A stretch of DNA of 64,000 bases from Gallionella sp. (lineage in GTDB: Bacteria; Pseudomonadota; Gammaproteobacteria; Burkholderiales; Gallionellaceae). The stretch covers positions 543,860 through 607,859 of the forward strand of contig JAQVVH010000001.1 in the NCBI GenBank assembly GCA_028699065.1. The letters are read 5' to 3'. Positions within the stretch are counted from its first letter, which is position 1. Each line of letters opens with the position of its first letter. The notes under the pieces are model-generated. The model was not told where the DNA came from and did not search any database. It was given only the letters and a program-made list of their open reading frames with translations. A program made the position numbers and the translations under genes. Positions 1 to 8,443 of this stretch are shown here, in pieces.

Positions 1-148
1 GTTCACGCGGCTGACCGAAAAATACCAGTCCGAACACGAGGCGCAACACGCGATGATGGACTGCTTGGGCGAAATGATCTGGCAGGCACAGCGCAACAAA
101 ACCGCACCTGATGCCCAGGTGTATCTTAATTGTCTGGAGCAGCAATGA
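1..148 (+). CDS. DUF1841 family protein, C-terminal fragment
   Basis: The reading frame is open from base 2 to a TGA at 146-148 and encodes about 48 residues. The visible part (HAMMDCLGEMIWQAQ, then YLNCLEQQ at the end) resembles the C-terminus of the small DUF1841 family of proteobacteria, whose function is unknown. The 5' part lies outside the window. The stop overlaps the next start as ATGA, so the two genes are probably co-transcribed and translationally coupled. Family assignment rests on remembered resemblance over a short stretch. Confidence 0.65.
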   Translation, partial: FTRLTEKYQSEHEAQHAMMDCLGEMIWQAQRNKTAPDAQVYLNCLEQQ

Positions 149-687
149 GACTAAGCAAAATTGTCACCCGCACCGGCGATGATGGGACAACCGGTCTGGC
201 CGACGGCACACGACTCAGCAAGCACGATAAACGTATCATCGCCATGGGCGATGTGGATGAACTCAACAGTCAGATCGGTTTGCTGTTGAGCGAAACGTGC
301 CCGGGAAATATTCGCGACGAATTGCTGCGAATACAGCATGATCTGTTCGATCTTGGCGCGATGCTGGCCATCCCCGGAAGCAGCCTGAATCCGGAAAGCA
401 TCCTTCGGCTCGACGCGGTGATTGCGCAGCACAATGCCGCACTGTCACCGCTCCGCGAATTCATCCTGCCCGGCGGCTCGCGCGCGGCGGCGCTCTGCCA
501 CGTGGCGCGCGCTGTTGCCCGTCGCAGCGAAAGGAACATGGCTGATCTCGCGGAACAGGATCGCAACGCAAAAGAGTCGCTGCCTTATCTCAACCGCTTA
601 TCGGATCTGTTGTTTGTACTTGCTCGCCGCCTGAATGCGGAAGCGGGCGTTACCGAGAATTTCTGGCGCGGCCCCGCGGGGCAATAA
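145..687 (+). CDS. PduO-type cob(I)alamin adenosyltransferase
   Basis: Transfers the adenosyl group of ATP to cob(I)alamin (or a corrinoid precursor) to make coenzyme B12. The 180-residue protein has the N-terminal ATP-binding signature TRTGDDGTTGL at about residues 7-17 and the C-terminal RRSERN and YLNRLSDLLFVLARRLN helices typical of the PduO/MMAB family, at normal family length. I take ATG 145, which overlaps the preceding stop (ATGA), rather than the in-frame TTG at 130. No other B12 gene is in the window, so whether it serves de novo synthesis or salvage cannot be told. It is followed by a terminator-like hairpin. Confidence 0.92.
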   Translation: MRLSKIVTRTGDDGTTGLADGTRLSKHDKRIIAMGDVDELNSQIGLLLSETCPGNIRDELLRIQHDLFDLGAMLAIPGSSLNPESILRLDAVIAQHNAALSPLREFILPGGSRAAALCHVARAVARRSERNMADLAEQDRNAKESLPYLNRLSDLLFVLARRLNAEAGVTENFWRGPAGQ

Positions 688-690
688 AAA

Positions 691-719
691 ACCGGCCTCC
701 GGATATCTCCGGAGCCGGT
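691..719. terminator. Intrinsic terminator between convergent genes
   Basis: An inverted repeat (ACCGGC CTCCGG ... CCGGAG CCGGT, one bulged base, 6-base loop) lies between the stop of the adenosyltransferase and the stop of the minus-strand histone-like gene. On the minus strand it is followed by a T-run (TTTTTTATTG); on the plus strand by a weaker TCTTCTTT tract. It probably ends transcription from both sides. Confidence 0.75.
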
Positions 720-739
720 CTTCTTTAAGCAGATGCGAA

Positions 740-1102
740 TTACTTGCCCAGCATGCGGGAAATTTCAATTTCCGCAGCGGACCAGTGCTCGGCAGAACAC
801 CCCTGGAAACCGTTGCGCTCGGCGATGAAATACGCCGCGGTTTGTACCATGCGATAACGATCCTCTGGCGAGTATTCCATTTTCTTGGATTTTTTAGGTG
901 CAGCCGCCTTCTTGGCTGGCGCTTTCTTCTCAGCAACGGGCTTGGCTGCAGGCTTTGCTGCCGGCGCTTTCTTTGCAGGCGCTTCGACCTTCTTCGCTAC
1001 CGTTTTTTTCGCGGGCGCTGCGGCTTTCTCAGCCTTGGGTTTGACGGCTGCCTTGGTTGCTACAGCTTTTTTGGCGGCGGCCTTTGTCTTTTCTTCTGCC
1101 AT
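740..1102 (-). CDS. Histone H1-like Ala/Lys/Pro-rich protein with DUF2934 tail
   Basis: A 120-residue protein in two parts. Residues 1 to about 73 are a low-complexity lysine/alanine/proline tract (AAAKKA, APAKK, AAKPAAK units) like bacterial histone H1-like proteins, expected to bind DNA or RNA non-specifically. The last ~47 residues (EDRYRMVQTAAYFIAERNGF ... AEHWSAAEIEI) match the small DUF2934 domain of unknown function. Start is ATG 1102, with AGGA upstream on the minus strand; an in-frame extension to 1138 is unlikely. It is monocistronic, ending at the hairpin at 691-719. Nucleoid association is inferred from composition only. Confidence 0.8.
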   Translation of the reverse strand: MAEEKTKAAAKKAVATKAAVKPKAEKAAAPAKKTVAKKVEAPAKKAPAAKPAAKPVAEKKAPAKKAAAPKKSKKMEYSPEDRYRMVQTAAYFIAERNGFQGCSAEHWSAAEIEISRMLGK

Positions 1103-1257
1103 GGTATTAATTCCTTTCTCAATACAAATAAAATACAAATAAAAAAATCGGACGGCTCTAAAATCACACTCTGCGAATACTCAGCAGGGGGCTTGCTGAG
1201 CCTCACACGGGCGCATCATAGGGACACAATCTATACCCGTCAACAACTTATGGCTAA

Positions 1258-1263
1258 TATAAT
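1258..1263 (+). promoter_or_regulatory. Candidate -10 element upstream of chaA
   Basis: A perfect TATAAT lies 31 bases before the chaA start, followed by GTCCGCC. No convincing -35 hexamer is visible at the proper distance, so this is tentative. The 1103-1294 gap also holds a 7-bp stem (CTCAGCA/TGCTGAG, 1180-1200) without a T-tract; its role is unclear. Confidence 0.4.
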
Positions 1264-1294
1264 GTCCGCCAATTACTACAATTAGATGTCATAA

Positions 1295-2371
1295 ATGAAA
1301 ATCTTTCGATCTGAAACACCCATCCTTCTCGCATTGATTGTCTTGTTGCTTGGCTTCACCTTTGAACATTCCGCAGTTGAGCATGGCGGCCCGATTCTAT
1401 GGGGAACGCTGCTGGTGATCCTAACGGCGGTAATCGGTGTGGCATTCCGTATTGCCCATCATGCCGAGGTTCTGGCGATTCGGCTGGGCGAGCCTTACGG
1501 CACGCTGATTCTGACACTGGCAGCCGTTTCTGTGGAAGTGGTGATCCTGATCGTTTTGCTGCAGGGGTCGCCGAATCCCACACTGGCACGCGATACTGTT
1601 TTTTCAGCGGTGATGTTCGACATTAACGGAATCCTTGGGCTTGCCGCCATCGTCGGCGGACTCAAACACGGCAGCAGTAAATACAACGTGGATTCGGCCA
1701 ACTCTTTCATTGCAATGCTGCTGGTCGCTATTGGCATTGGCATGTTCATCCCGGATTTCGTGCCCTCTGCGCAATGGCAAATCTACTCGGTGTTTTCCAT
1801 CGTAATTATGGCGGTCATGTACACCGCCTTCCTTCGTCTGCAAACCGTCGAACACCGGAATTTTTTCGAGTACAGCGCCGACACCGAGGATGAGGCACAC
1901 GATGTTGCACGCAGCCCGAATGCTTTGCATGTCGGCATCATGCTTGGTGCGATTGTGCTGGTGGGATTATTGTCCGAGGTATTATCGGTGTTGCTCGACG
2001 CAGGCCTGGAAAACAGCAGTCTGCCAAAGTCCATCCCGGCCGTTCTGGTTGCACTGATTTCAGCCAGCCCGGAAATTCTCACGGCCTTGCGTGCCGCGCA
2101 GCATGACCGGATGCAAACCACCGTAAACATTGCGCTGGGGGCGTCTCTGGCGACCGTGCTGCTCACGCTGCCGGTGATCGAAGCCATCGCGCTGTTCAGC
2201 GGTGAACGAATCGAGATGGCGCTTACCCCCGTTCAGGGCGGCATGCTGTTGCTCACTTTTCTTGCCGTGATGAACAACCTGCACGATGGCGAAACCAACG
2301 CCATCGAGGGCATCAGTCACTTCGCACTGTTTGCCGCGTTTATTGCGCTGGTGATGCTGGGGCTGGTCTAG
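1295..2371 (+). CDS. chaA: Calcium/proton antiporter ChaA
   Basis: A 358-residue inner-membrane protein of the CaCA superfamily, exchanging Ca2+ (and possibly Na+/K+) for H+. About ten to eleven hydrophobic segments form two homologous halves around an acidic loop (DTEDEAHDVA, about residues 193-202). The alpha-repeat signatures are visible: AAVSVEVVILIVLLQG with FDINGILG in the first half and SASPEILTALRAAQHDR with ALGASLATVLLTLP in the second. Length is normal for ChaA. It stands alone, and its stop lies one base from that of the convergent DAHP synthase gene. Confidence 0.92.
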   Translation: MKIFRSETPILLALIVLLLGFTFEHSAVEHGGPILWGTLLVILTAVIGVAFRIAHHAEVLAIRLGEPYGTLILTLAAVSVEVVILIVLLQGSPNPTLARDTVFSAVMFDINGILGLAAIVGGLKHGSSKYNVDSANSFIAMLLVAIGIGMFIPDFVPSAQWQIYSVFSIVIMAVMYTAFLRLQTVEHRNFFEYSADTEDEAHDVARSPNALHVGIMLGAIVLVGLLSEVLSVLLDAGLENSSLPKSIPAVLVALISASPEILTALRAAQHDRMQTTVNIALGASLATVLLTLPVIEAIALFSGERIEMALTPVQGGMLLLTFLAVMNNLHDGETNAIEGISHFALFAAFIALVMLGLV

Positions 2372-2372
2372 T

Positions 2373-3488
2373 TCAGAAATTCTGTTTCTGGCGCAAGGCC
2401 ACACGCCGGAGGTAAGCCTCACGCGCGATCTGCACGTCTTCCAGAAAATACGGCAGCTCCTTGAGCAGCATGGCCTGCGGCCCGTCCACCAGCGCCTTCG
2501 GCGGGGCCGGGTGAAAGTCCACCAGCACCATGTTGGCGCCCGCCAGCACGCCCTGCGCAGTGACGTGCATCACGTCAGGAATACCGTCCGGCGCGGCGGC
2601 ACGCGTGCCGACCGAATGCGAAGGATCGATACAGACCGGCATACGGGTTAGACGCTTGACCACTGGCACGTGCGCGAAATCGACAAAGTTGCGATGCGGA
2701 TCGCCCATATTAGTCTTCATGCCGCGCAAGCCAAAAATCACCTTGCGGTTCCCCTCCGAGGCCAGATATTCGGCGGCATTGAGCGACTCGTCCAAAGTAA
2801 TACCGAAACCGCGCTTGAGCAGGATCGGCATCTCGGTCTGGCGGCCGACAATTTTCAGCAACTCGAAATTCTGTGTGTTGCGCGTGCCGATTTGCAGCAT
2901 GACGCCGGTCGGGTTGCCAGTCTGTTCCAGCGTTTCGCGAATCTCGTTCAGGTGCGACTCGTGGGTGATTTCCATCGCAATCACCTTGATGCCGTATTTG
3001 CCCGCCAGCTCGAACACATAAGGCAGACAATTTTTGCCGTGACCCTGAAAGGCATACGGACTGGTGCGCGGTTTGTAGGCGCCCATGCGTGTGCACACCT
3101 GGCCCTGATCGGCCACCGCCTTCATCATGATTTCGACGTGCTCGCGGTTGTCCACGGCACACAGGCCGGCAAACACATGCAGTGTGTCCTGCCCGAAACG
3201 CACGCCGTTATATTCGAAATGCGTGTCGCGCTGTTCGTCCTTGTGCCGGCCAAGAATTCGGTATTCCTCCGAGATTCGCACCACGCGCTCGACACAGGGC
3301 AGGCTTTGCATGTCCCCGATTTCCAGCGCCTTGGTGTTGCCGATGAGATAGATTTCGGTCAGGCGCTGCTCGGTCCCGCGTTCGGCGTGGATCCGGGTCT
3401 GAATACCTTGCAGCGTCGCCAGATGCGCCAACAACTGGCGGTAGGCTTCGGACTGTTCGTCCACATTGGGGGTCAGGATCAATATCAT
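2373..3488 (-). CDS. aroF: 3-deoxy-7-phosphoheptulonate (DAHP) synthase, type I-beta with regulatory domain
   Basis: First step of the shikimate pathway: condenses phosphoenolpyruvate with erythrose 4-phosphate. The 371-residue protein has an N-terminal ferredoxin-like regulatory domain (about 1-85, beginning MILILTPNVDEQS) and a C-terminal TIM barrel. Visible barrel motifs are GAYKPRTSPYAFQG, the KRGF phosphate-binding segment, the RG segment near residue 255 and the metal-site region IDPSHSVGTR. The N-terminal domain implies feedback control by an aromatic product. The symbol is nominal; sub-family naming differs among species. slmA lies directly upstream on the same strand (11-bp gap). Confidence 0.92.
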   Translation of the reverse strand: MILILTPNVDEQSEAYRQLLAHLATLQGIQTRIHAERGTEQRLTEIYLIGNTKALEIGDMQSLPCVERVVRISEEYRILGRHKDEQRDTHFEYNGVRFGQDTLHVFAGLCAVDNREHVEIMMKAVADQGQVCTRMGAYKPRTSPYAFQGHGKNCLPYVFELAGKYGIKVIAMEITHESHLNEIRETLEQTGNPTGVMLQIGTRNTQNFELLKIVGRQTEMPILLKRGFGITLDESLNAAEYLASEGNRKVIFGLRGMKTNMGDPHRNFVDFAHVPVVKRLTRMPVCIDPSHSVGTRAAAPDGIPDVMHVTAQGVLAGANMVLVDFHPAPPKALVDGPQAMLLKELPYFLEDVQIAREAYLRRVALRQKQNF

Positions 3489-3499
3489 GAAATTCTCCG

Positions 3500-4081
3500 T
3501 TAACGGCTCAACAAAATCGGCTGCTGCGCCGGCCAGCCTTGCAAAGGGTCGCGCGTAAAACCGGATTTGGCGAAGAGTTGCCAGCGACCGATGACATAGC
3601 AGATCAACGCGTTGGCACGTGCACCGACATCGACCGCCTCACCCAGCTCGCCCTGCGTCGCGGCCATGCGGAAAGACTGTTTGAAGCTCGCCTCAATGCG
3701 GTCTAGTAACTGGTTGATGCGCAGCTGCAGCCGCTCGTTTTCGTTGACCAGCGCATCGCCGGTCAGCACCCGGGTCATGCCGCGATTTTTTTGCGCGAAA
3801 GCCAACAGCATCTGCACCATCGCCTCGAGCTGTGCCAGCCCACTCTTTTCGTCCTGGGTAATTTTGTTGATGAGGCCGAAAACCGTCTGCTCAATGAATT
3901 CGATCAGCCCCTCGAACATCTGCGCCTTGCTGGCAAAATGCCGGTACAGCGCCGCTTCAGAAAGCGCGAGTCGCGCCGCCAGCGCAGCGGTTGTAATTTT
4001 TTCGCCCTTGGGCTGTTCCAGCATTTCCGCCACGGTTTGCAGAATTTGCAGTTTGCGTTCGCCCGCCGGTTTATTCGCCAT
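3500..4081 (-). CDS. slmA: Nucleoid occlusion factor SlmA (TetR family)
   Basis: A DNA-binding regulator that in gammaproteobacteria blocks FtsZ assembly over the chromosome. The 193-residue protein has an N-terminal TetR helix-turn-helix (ITTAALAARLALSEAALYRHF, about residues 29-49) and the SlmA-typical stretches KAQMFEGLIEFIEQ, TRVLTGDALV and ERLQLRINQL. These match SlmA far better than generic TetR repressors. It sits between the HAD phosphatase and DAHP synthase genes on the same strand. The division role is inferred from family. Confidence 0.88.
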   Translation of the reverse strand: MANKPAGERKLQILQTVAEMLEQPKGEKITTAALAARLALSEAALYRHFASKAQMFEGLIEFIEQTVFGLINKITQDEKSGLAQLEAMVQMLLAFAQKNRGMTRVLTGDALVNENERLQLRINQLLDRIEASFKQSFRMAATQGELGEAVDVGARANALICYVIGRWQLFAKSGFTRDPLQGWPAQQPILLSR

Positions 4082-4093
4082 AATTCCCCCTGA

Positions 4094-4731
4094 TTACAGT
4101 TTGTTCAGCATGCGCGGCAAGGCCAGCACATTGCGAACTTTTACATCCACCCACGCCGGTGCGGCGGGCGCATCGCTCACCCAGACCGTGCGCATTCCCA
4201 GACGCTTGGCGGCATACAAATTCTCCGCACTGTCTTCCACCATCACACATTGCGCGGGCTGCAGCCGGTGCCGCTGCAGCAGGCGCCGAAAACCGGCGAA
4301 CTGCGGCTTGGGCCGATAGCGCGTATGTTCAATGGCAAAAACATCCTCAAACAAATTGTCCACACGCAACAGCGCCAGCACGGCGCGGGCGTAGTGTTGC
4401 GGCGCATTGGAAAACACTACCTTGCGCCCCGGCAGGCTTTTCAGCACATGCCGCAGACGCGACTCGCGCAGCACCATTTTGGGCAACTCGGGAAACTGGT
4501 GCGTATGCCACAAAAAATGATCCGGGTCCGTCCCGTGATGCCGCATCAGTCCGCTCAGTGTCGCACCGTAACGCTGCCAGTATTCCATCCGCAAAGCGTT
4601 GGCCTGCACTTCGTCGATCTGCAAATGTTTTTGCAGATAGGCCGTCATGCTCCGATTGATGTGCGGAAAAATATACGGCGTCGCGTTATGCAGGGTATTG
4701 TCCAGATCAAAGATCCAGACGCGCCGATTCA

Positions 4732-4732
<1 letters not shown>
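4094..4732 (-). CDS. HAD-family pyrimidine 5'-nucleotidase
   Basis: A 212-residue haloacid-dehalogenase phosphatase. HAD motif I is FDLDNTLHNA near residue 9, motif II is the FSNAP segment, and motif IV is MVEDSAENLYAAKRLGM. This resembles the SSM1/Sdt1-like pyrimidine 5'-nucleotidase subfamily, which dephosphorylates UMP/CMP; substrate is inferred. The start overlaps the argB stop by one base (TAATG), so the two are translationally coupled, and this argB-HAD-slmA order fits betaproteobacteria. Confidence 0.85.
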
Positions 4733-5682
<950 letters not shown>

Positions 5683-5710
5683 CTACACCAGAACCCTTGC
5701 CCAAAAACAA

Positions 5711-5734
5711 ACCGGGCGAGATCAGTCGCCCGGT
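5711..5734 (-). terminator. Intrinsic terminator of the PCuAC gene
   Basis: A perfect 9-bp stem (ACCGGGCGA / TCGCCCGGT) with a 6-base loop. Read on the minus strand it is followed by TTGTTTTTGG, so it terminates transcription of the copper chaperone gene ending at 5762, just before the argB 5' region. Confidence 0.85.
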
Positions 5735-5761
5735 ATTGGTGATGCGGAGAAATCTGAAATT

Positions 5762-6244
5762 TTAATGAGGGTGATGCATGGACCCCATATCGTGAGCCGG
5801 TTTGCCCGCATTGATCGGACGCACTTCGGCAGTGACGGGAAGTGCCTGTACCCGACCGTCCGCGCCGCGCACCCGAAGTGTCAGGGTAACTTGCTCTCCG
5901 GCCTTCAATGAGCGTTTGAGCCCCATCAGCATCAGGTGATAGCCGCTGCCGCCCAAATTAACCGACTTACCTGCCGGCAAGTCGATAAATTCAACCTGAC
6001 GCATTTTCATCATGCCGTTTTCATGCGTCATGCTATGCAGTTCGGCGGCCGCGCAGATACTGCATTCAAAAGCGATCAGGCGCGCAGCCTCGGGGCTGGT
6101 AATAGTGAAATCCACCATTGCCGCATCCTGCCCCGGCGCCGTGGCACGCGACCAGGCATCGCGCACGGTGATCTCGCCCGCCTGCGCAAGCGCAGCCAGG
6201 CTCATGGAAAGTCCCAACAGAAACCCTGCAAACAATTTGGTCAT
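5762..6244 (-). CDS. Periplasmic copper chaperone PCu(A)C
   Basis: A 160-residue secreted protein of the PCu(A)C family, which delivers Cu(I) to the CuA or CuB sites of haem-copper oxidases. Residues 1 to about 22 form a Sec signal peptide ending ALAQA-GEI. The copper motif is visible: ELHSMTHENGMMKM, then some twenty residues later YHLMLMGL. The His/Met-rich tail (HDMGSMHHPH) adds further potential ligands. Start is ATG 6244, where the signal peptide begins; a longer ORF to 6580 lacks support. It is divergent from regB and has its own terminator. No SCO protein or oxidase genes are in the window. Confidence 0.92.
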   Translation of the reverse strand: MTKLFAGFLLGLSMSLAALAQAGEITVRDAWSRATAPGQDAAMVDFTITSPEAARLIAFECSICAAAELHSMTHENGMMKMRQVEFIDLPAGKSVNLGGSGYHLMLMGLKRSLKAGEQVTLTLRVRGADGRVQALPVTAEVRPINAGKPAHDMGSMHHPH

Positions 6245-6431
6245 GATGTTATCCGATAGATAGCGTTGTGAAAGAGGTGCGGATTTTATAGCGAAACACC
6301 AAAAGCCTGTCGCCCGGAAATACGTCGGGAGGAGACATCGCAGCGAACACAGCACCATGATTACACTTGCTGCAGCAGGCGCCCGGCTTTTGGATGTTCG
6401 CATTATGGCGATCAAAGCAACTAAATGGAAT

Positions 6432-6446
6432 GCGACAAAATGTCGC
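6432..6446. promoter_or_regulatory. Candidate RegA/PrrA binding site
   Basis: GCGAC-AAAAT-GTCGC is a perfect dyad (6 bp counting the flanking T and A) and matches the GCGNC-N5-GNCGC pattern described for the RegA/PrrA effector domain. It lies in the 240-bp gap between the divergent PCuAC and regB genes, 39 bases before the chosen regB start. It could serve autoregulation of regBA, control of the copper chaperone, or both. The match is seen in sequence; binding is inferred. Confidence 0.55.
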
Positions 6447-6484
6447 ACCCCCGTAATCCACCAACAGGACAGGCAGCAGGTAAA

Positions 6485-7843
6485 ATGCGCGGGATGAGCC
6501 ACTCTATGTTCATCACCGAAACCGGGCACAGCCAGCTTCGCCGGCTGTTCTGGCTGCGGAATACGGCAATCGCAGCCCAAGCCCTAACGCTTTGGCTGGT
6601 TTACCGCTTTCTGAGCACGGAAATGTCCTGGTCACCCATGCTGGCGACGATCGGTTTGCTGGCTATGCTCAACACTTACACCGGCTGGCGCTTGCGGAGT
6701 GATGTGCCGGTGCCGCCACTCGAACTGTTTCTGCAGCTTTCCGCCGATGTCATTGGCCTGACTGTACTGCTTTACTTTGGCGGTGGTTCGACCAACCCCT
6801 TCGTTTCGCTTTATCTGCTGCCACTGGTCATTGCGGCGGCCACCCTGCCACGCCGCCTGACCTGGGCCATGGCAGCAATGACGCTGGCCTGCTACAGCCT
6901 GCTGATGGTCTGGTACGTTCCGTTGCCGGGCATGAACAGTCACGATCATCCCAACAGTACCAACCATGCCCAGCATGCCGGCGACCCGCTTGCTTCCGAT
7001 CCGGATTTCTGTCGCACGGATCCGCTGCCGGTCATGAGCAGCGCGCCGGCTGACGCCTTCAATACCCATGTGCTTGGCATGTGGCTGGGGTTTGTCATCA
7101 GCGCCGTGGTTGTCGCCTATTTCGTGGTGGAGATGGCCCGCATCGTTCGCCAGCGCGATGCGCAACTCAATCAGGCGCGCGAGGAAACGCTGCGCAACGA
7201 ACGCATTGTGGCACTGGGCACTCAGGCGGCCAGCGCGGCCCATGAACTGGGAACGCCCTTGTCCACGCTGGCCGTGCTGATCGGGGAGCTCCGCCATGAA
7301 GCCCTCGCACGCAAAGACAGCTCGGACGATCTTGACATCCTTGACGACCAGGTCCGACATTGCCGGCGCATTCTTGACGGTCTGTTAAGCCACGCCAGCG
7401 ATACCCCCGAAAATCAGACGCCGGACGAATTTCTGCGCGGCGTACTCAACGAATGGCAGTTGCTCCGCCCCACCGTGCGTTTCAGCTACACCCCGCGAGA
7501 TCCCGGCACCCAACGCTACGCGATTGACCCCTCCCTGCGCGCGGCGCTGCTCAATCTGCTCAACAATGCCGCGGACGCTTCGCCGGAAAAGGTCGAAATT
7601 CACACCCATCACGAGGATCGTCGCTGGCATTTGCAGATTCGTGATTTCGGCCCCGGGTTGTCTGCCGAAAACGCCGCACGCGCGGGCTCGGTATTTTTCA
7701 CAACCAAGCCGGAAGGTCGTGGCATCGGTCTATTCCTGGCCAATGCCACGATCGAACGCATGGGCGGCTCGGTACAACTCACCAACAGGCCGGAGGGTGG
7801 CGTCACGACCGAAATTATCCTGCCACTGGAACCTGCAACATGA
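6485..7843 (+). CDS. regB: RegB/PrrB-type redox-sensing histidine kinase
   Basis: Membrane histidine kinase that senses the ubiquinone pool and controls respiratory genes through RegA. The roughly 452-residue protein has about six N-terminal membrane segments with the family quinone-site motif GGGSTNPF (99-106), then a dimerisation domain with phosphoacceptor H253 in AAHELGTPLS, and an ATPase domain (LLNLLNNAADAS, GRGIGLFLA). C293 in VRHCRRIL is in the position of the redox-active cysteine of RegB. A His/Asp/Asn-rich loop (HDHPNSTNHAQH) lies before the last membrane segment. The start is uncertain: ATG 6485, 6494 and 6506 are all possible. Overlaps regA by 4 bases. Confidence 0.9.
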   Translation: MRGMSHSMFITETGHSQLRRLFWLRNTAIAAQALTLWLVYRFLSTEMSWSPMLATIGLLAMLNTYTGWRLRSDVPVPPLELFLQLSADVIGLTVLLYFGGGSTNPFVSLYLLPLVIAAATLPRRLTWAMAAMTLACYSLLMVWYVPLPGMNSHDHPNSTNHAQHAGDPLASDPDFCRTDPLPVMSSAPADAFNTHVLGMWLGFVISAVVVAYFVVEMARIVRQRDAQLNQAREETLRNERIVALGTQAASAAHELGTPLSTLAVLIGELRHEALARKDSSDDLDILDDQVRHCRRILDGLLSHASDTPENQTPDEFLRGVLNEWQLLRPTVRFSYTPRDPGTQRYAIDPSLRAALLNLLNNAADASPEKVEIHTHHEDRRWHLQIRDFGPGLSAENAARAGSVFFTTKPEGRGIGLFLANATIERMGGSVQLTNRPEGGVTTEIILPLEPAT

Positions 7844-8382
7844 ACGAAAGCGAAAAACCCTCGCTCCTGCTGGTCGATGATGACCCGACGTTTTGCCGCG
7901 TTCTCAGCCGAGCCATGAACAACCGTGGCTTTGAAGTCAGCATCGCCCACAGCGTGGAAGAAGCCCTGCCGCTCGCCCGCGCCAATCCGCCGGAATTTGC
8001 AGTGGCTGACCTGAAAATGGACGGCGCCTCAGGGCTCGAACTGGTGCGCGTCCTGCACGAGCTTGATCCGAATACGCGTATCGTAATGCTCACCGGTTAT
8101 GCCAGCATCGCGACGGCGGTTGAAGCCATCAAACTGGGCGCGACCCAATATCTCACCAAACCCGCCAACGCCGATGAAATCCTAGCCGCATTCGATCACA
8201 TACCGGACAGCGCACGCTCGCTCAGCCCACTCCCAACCAAAATCGGCAAGCTCGCCTGGGATCATATACAGCGTGTACTGCGGGAAAACGGCAACAATAT
8301 TTCCGCTACCGCACGCGCGCTGAACATGCATCGACGCACGCTGCAGCGCAAGCTCGGCAAGCCCCCGACCCGGGCCGATTAA
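7840..8382 (+). CDS. regA: RegA/PrrA-type response regulator
   Basis: Two-domain transcription factor partner of the upstream kinase, 180 residues. The receiver domain has acidic pocket D13-D15, phosphoacceptor D57 in VADLKMDG, the conserved T in MLTGYAS and K in LTKPAN. The C-terminal Fis-type helix-turn-helix (NISATARALNMHRRTLQRKL) is the RegA/ActR/PrrA hallmark. The start overlaps the regB stop as ATGA, so expression is coupled. It probably acts on genes for respiration and redox balance; the site at 6432-6446 suggests its own operon is one target. Confidence 0.93.
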   Translation: MNESEKPSLLLVDDDPTFCRVLSRAMNNRGFEVSIAHSVEEALPLARANPPEFAVADLKMDGASGLELVRVLHELDPNTRIVMLTGYASIATAVEAIKLGATQYLTKPANADEILAAFDHIPDSARSLSPLPTKIGKLAWDHIQRVLRENGNNISATARALNMHRRTLQRKLGKPPTRAD

Positions 8383-8412
8383 GCGCCGCTACCCGCGACG
8401 GTTGGCGCGGAC

Positions 8413-8418
8413 TATAAT
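8413..8418 (+). promoter_or_regulatory. Candidate -10 element for dacA
   Basis: TATAAT followed by TGCGCCCC, about 26 bases before the chosen dacA start. The -10 plus GC-rich downstream pattern recurs at 12846 and 19154. No clear -35 is seen. Confidence 0.45.
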
Positions 8419-8443
8419 TGCGCCCCCGACGATGTCTTCCGCC

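Noticed and set aside
6299-6393. CCAAAAGCC / GGCTTTTGG inverted repeat in the PCuAC-regB gap
   Set aside because: Nine-base arms 77 bases apart could be chance in this composition; no function can be supported.
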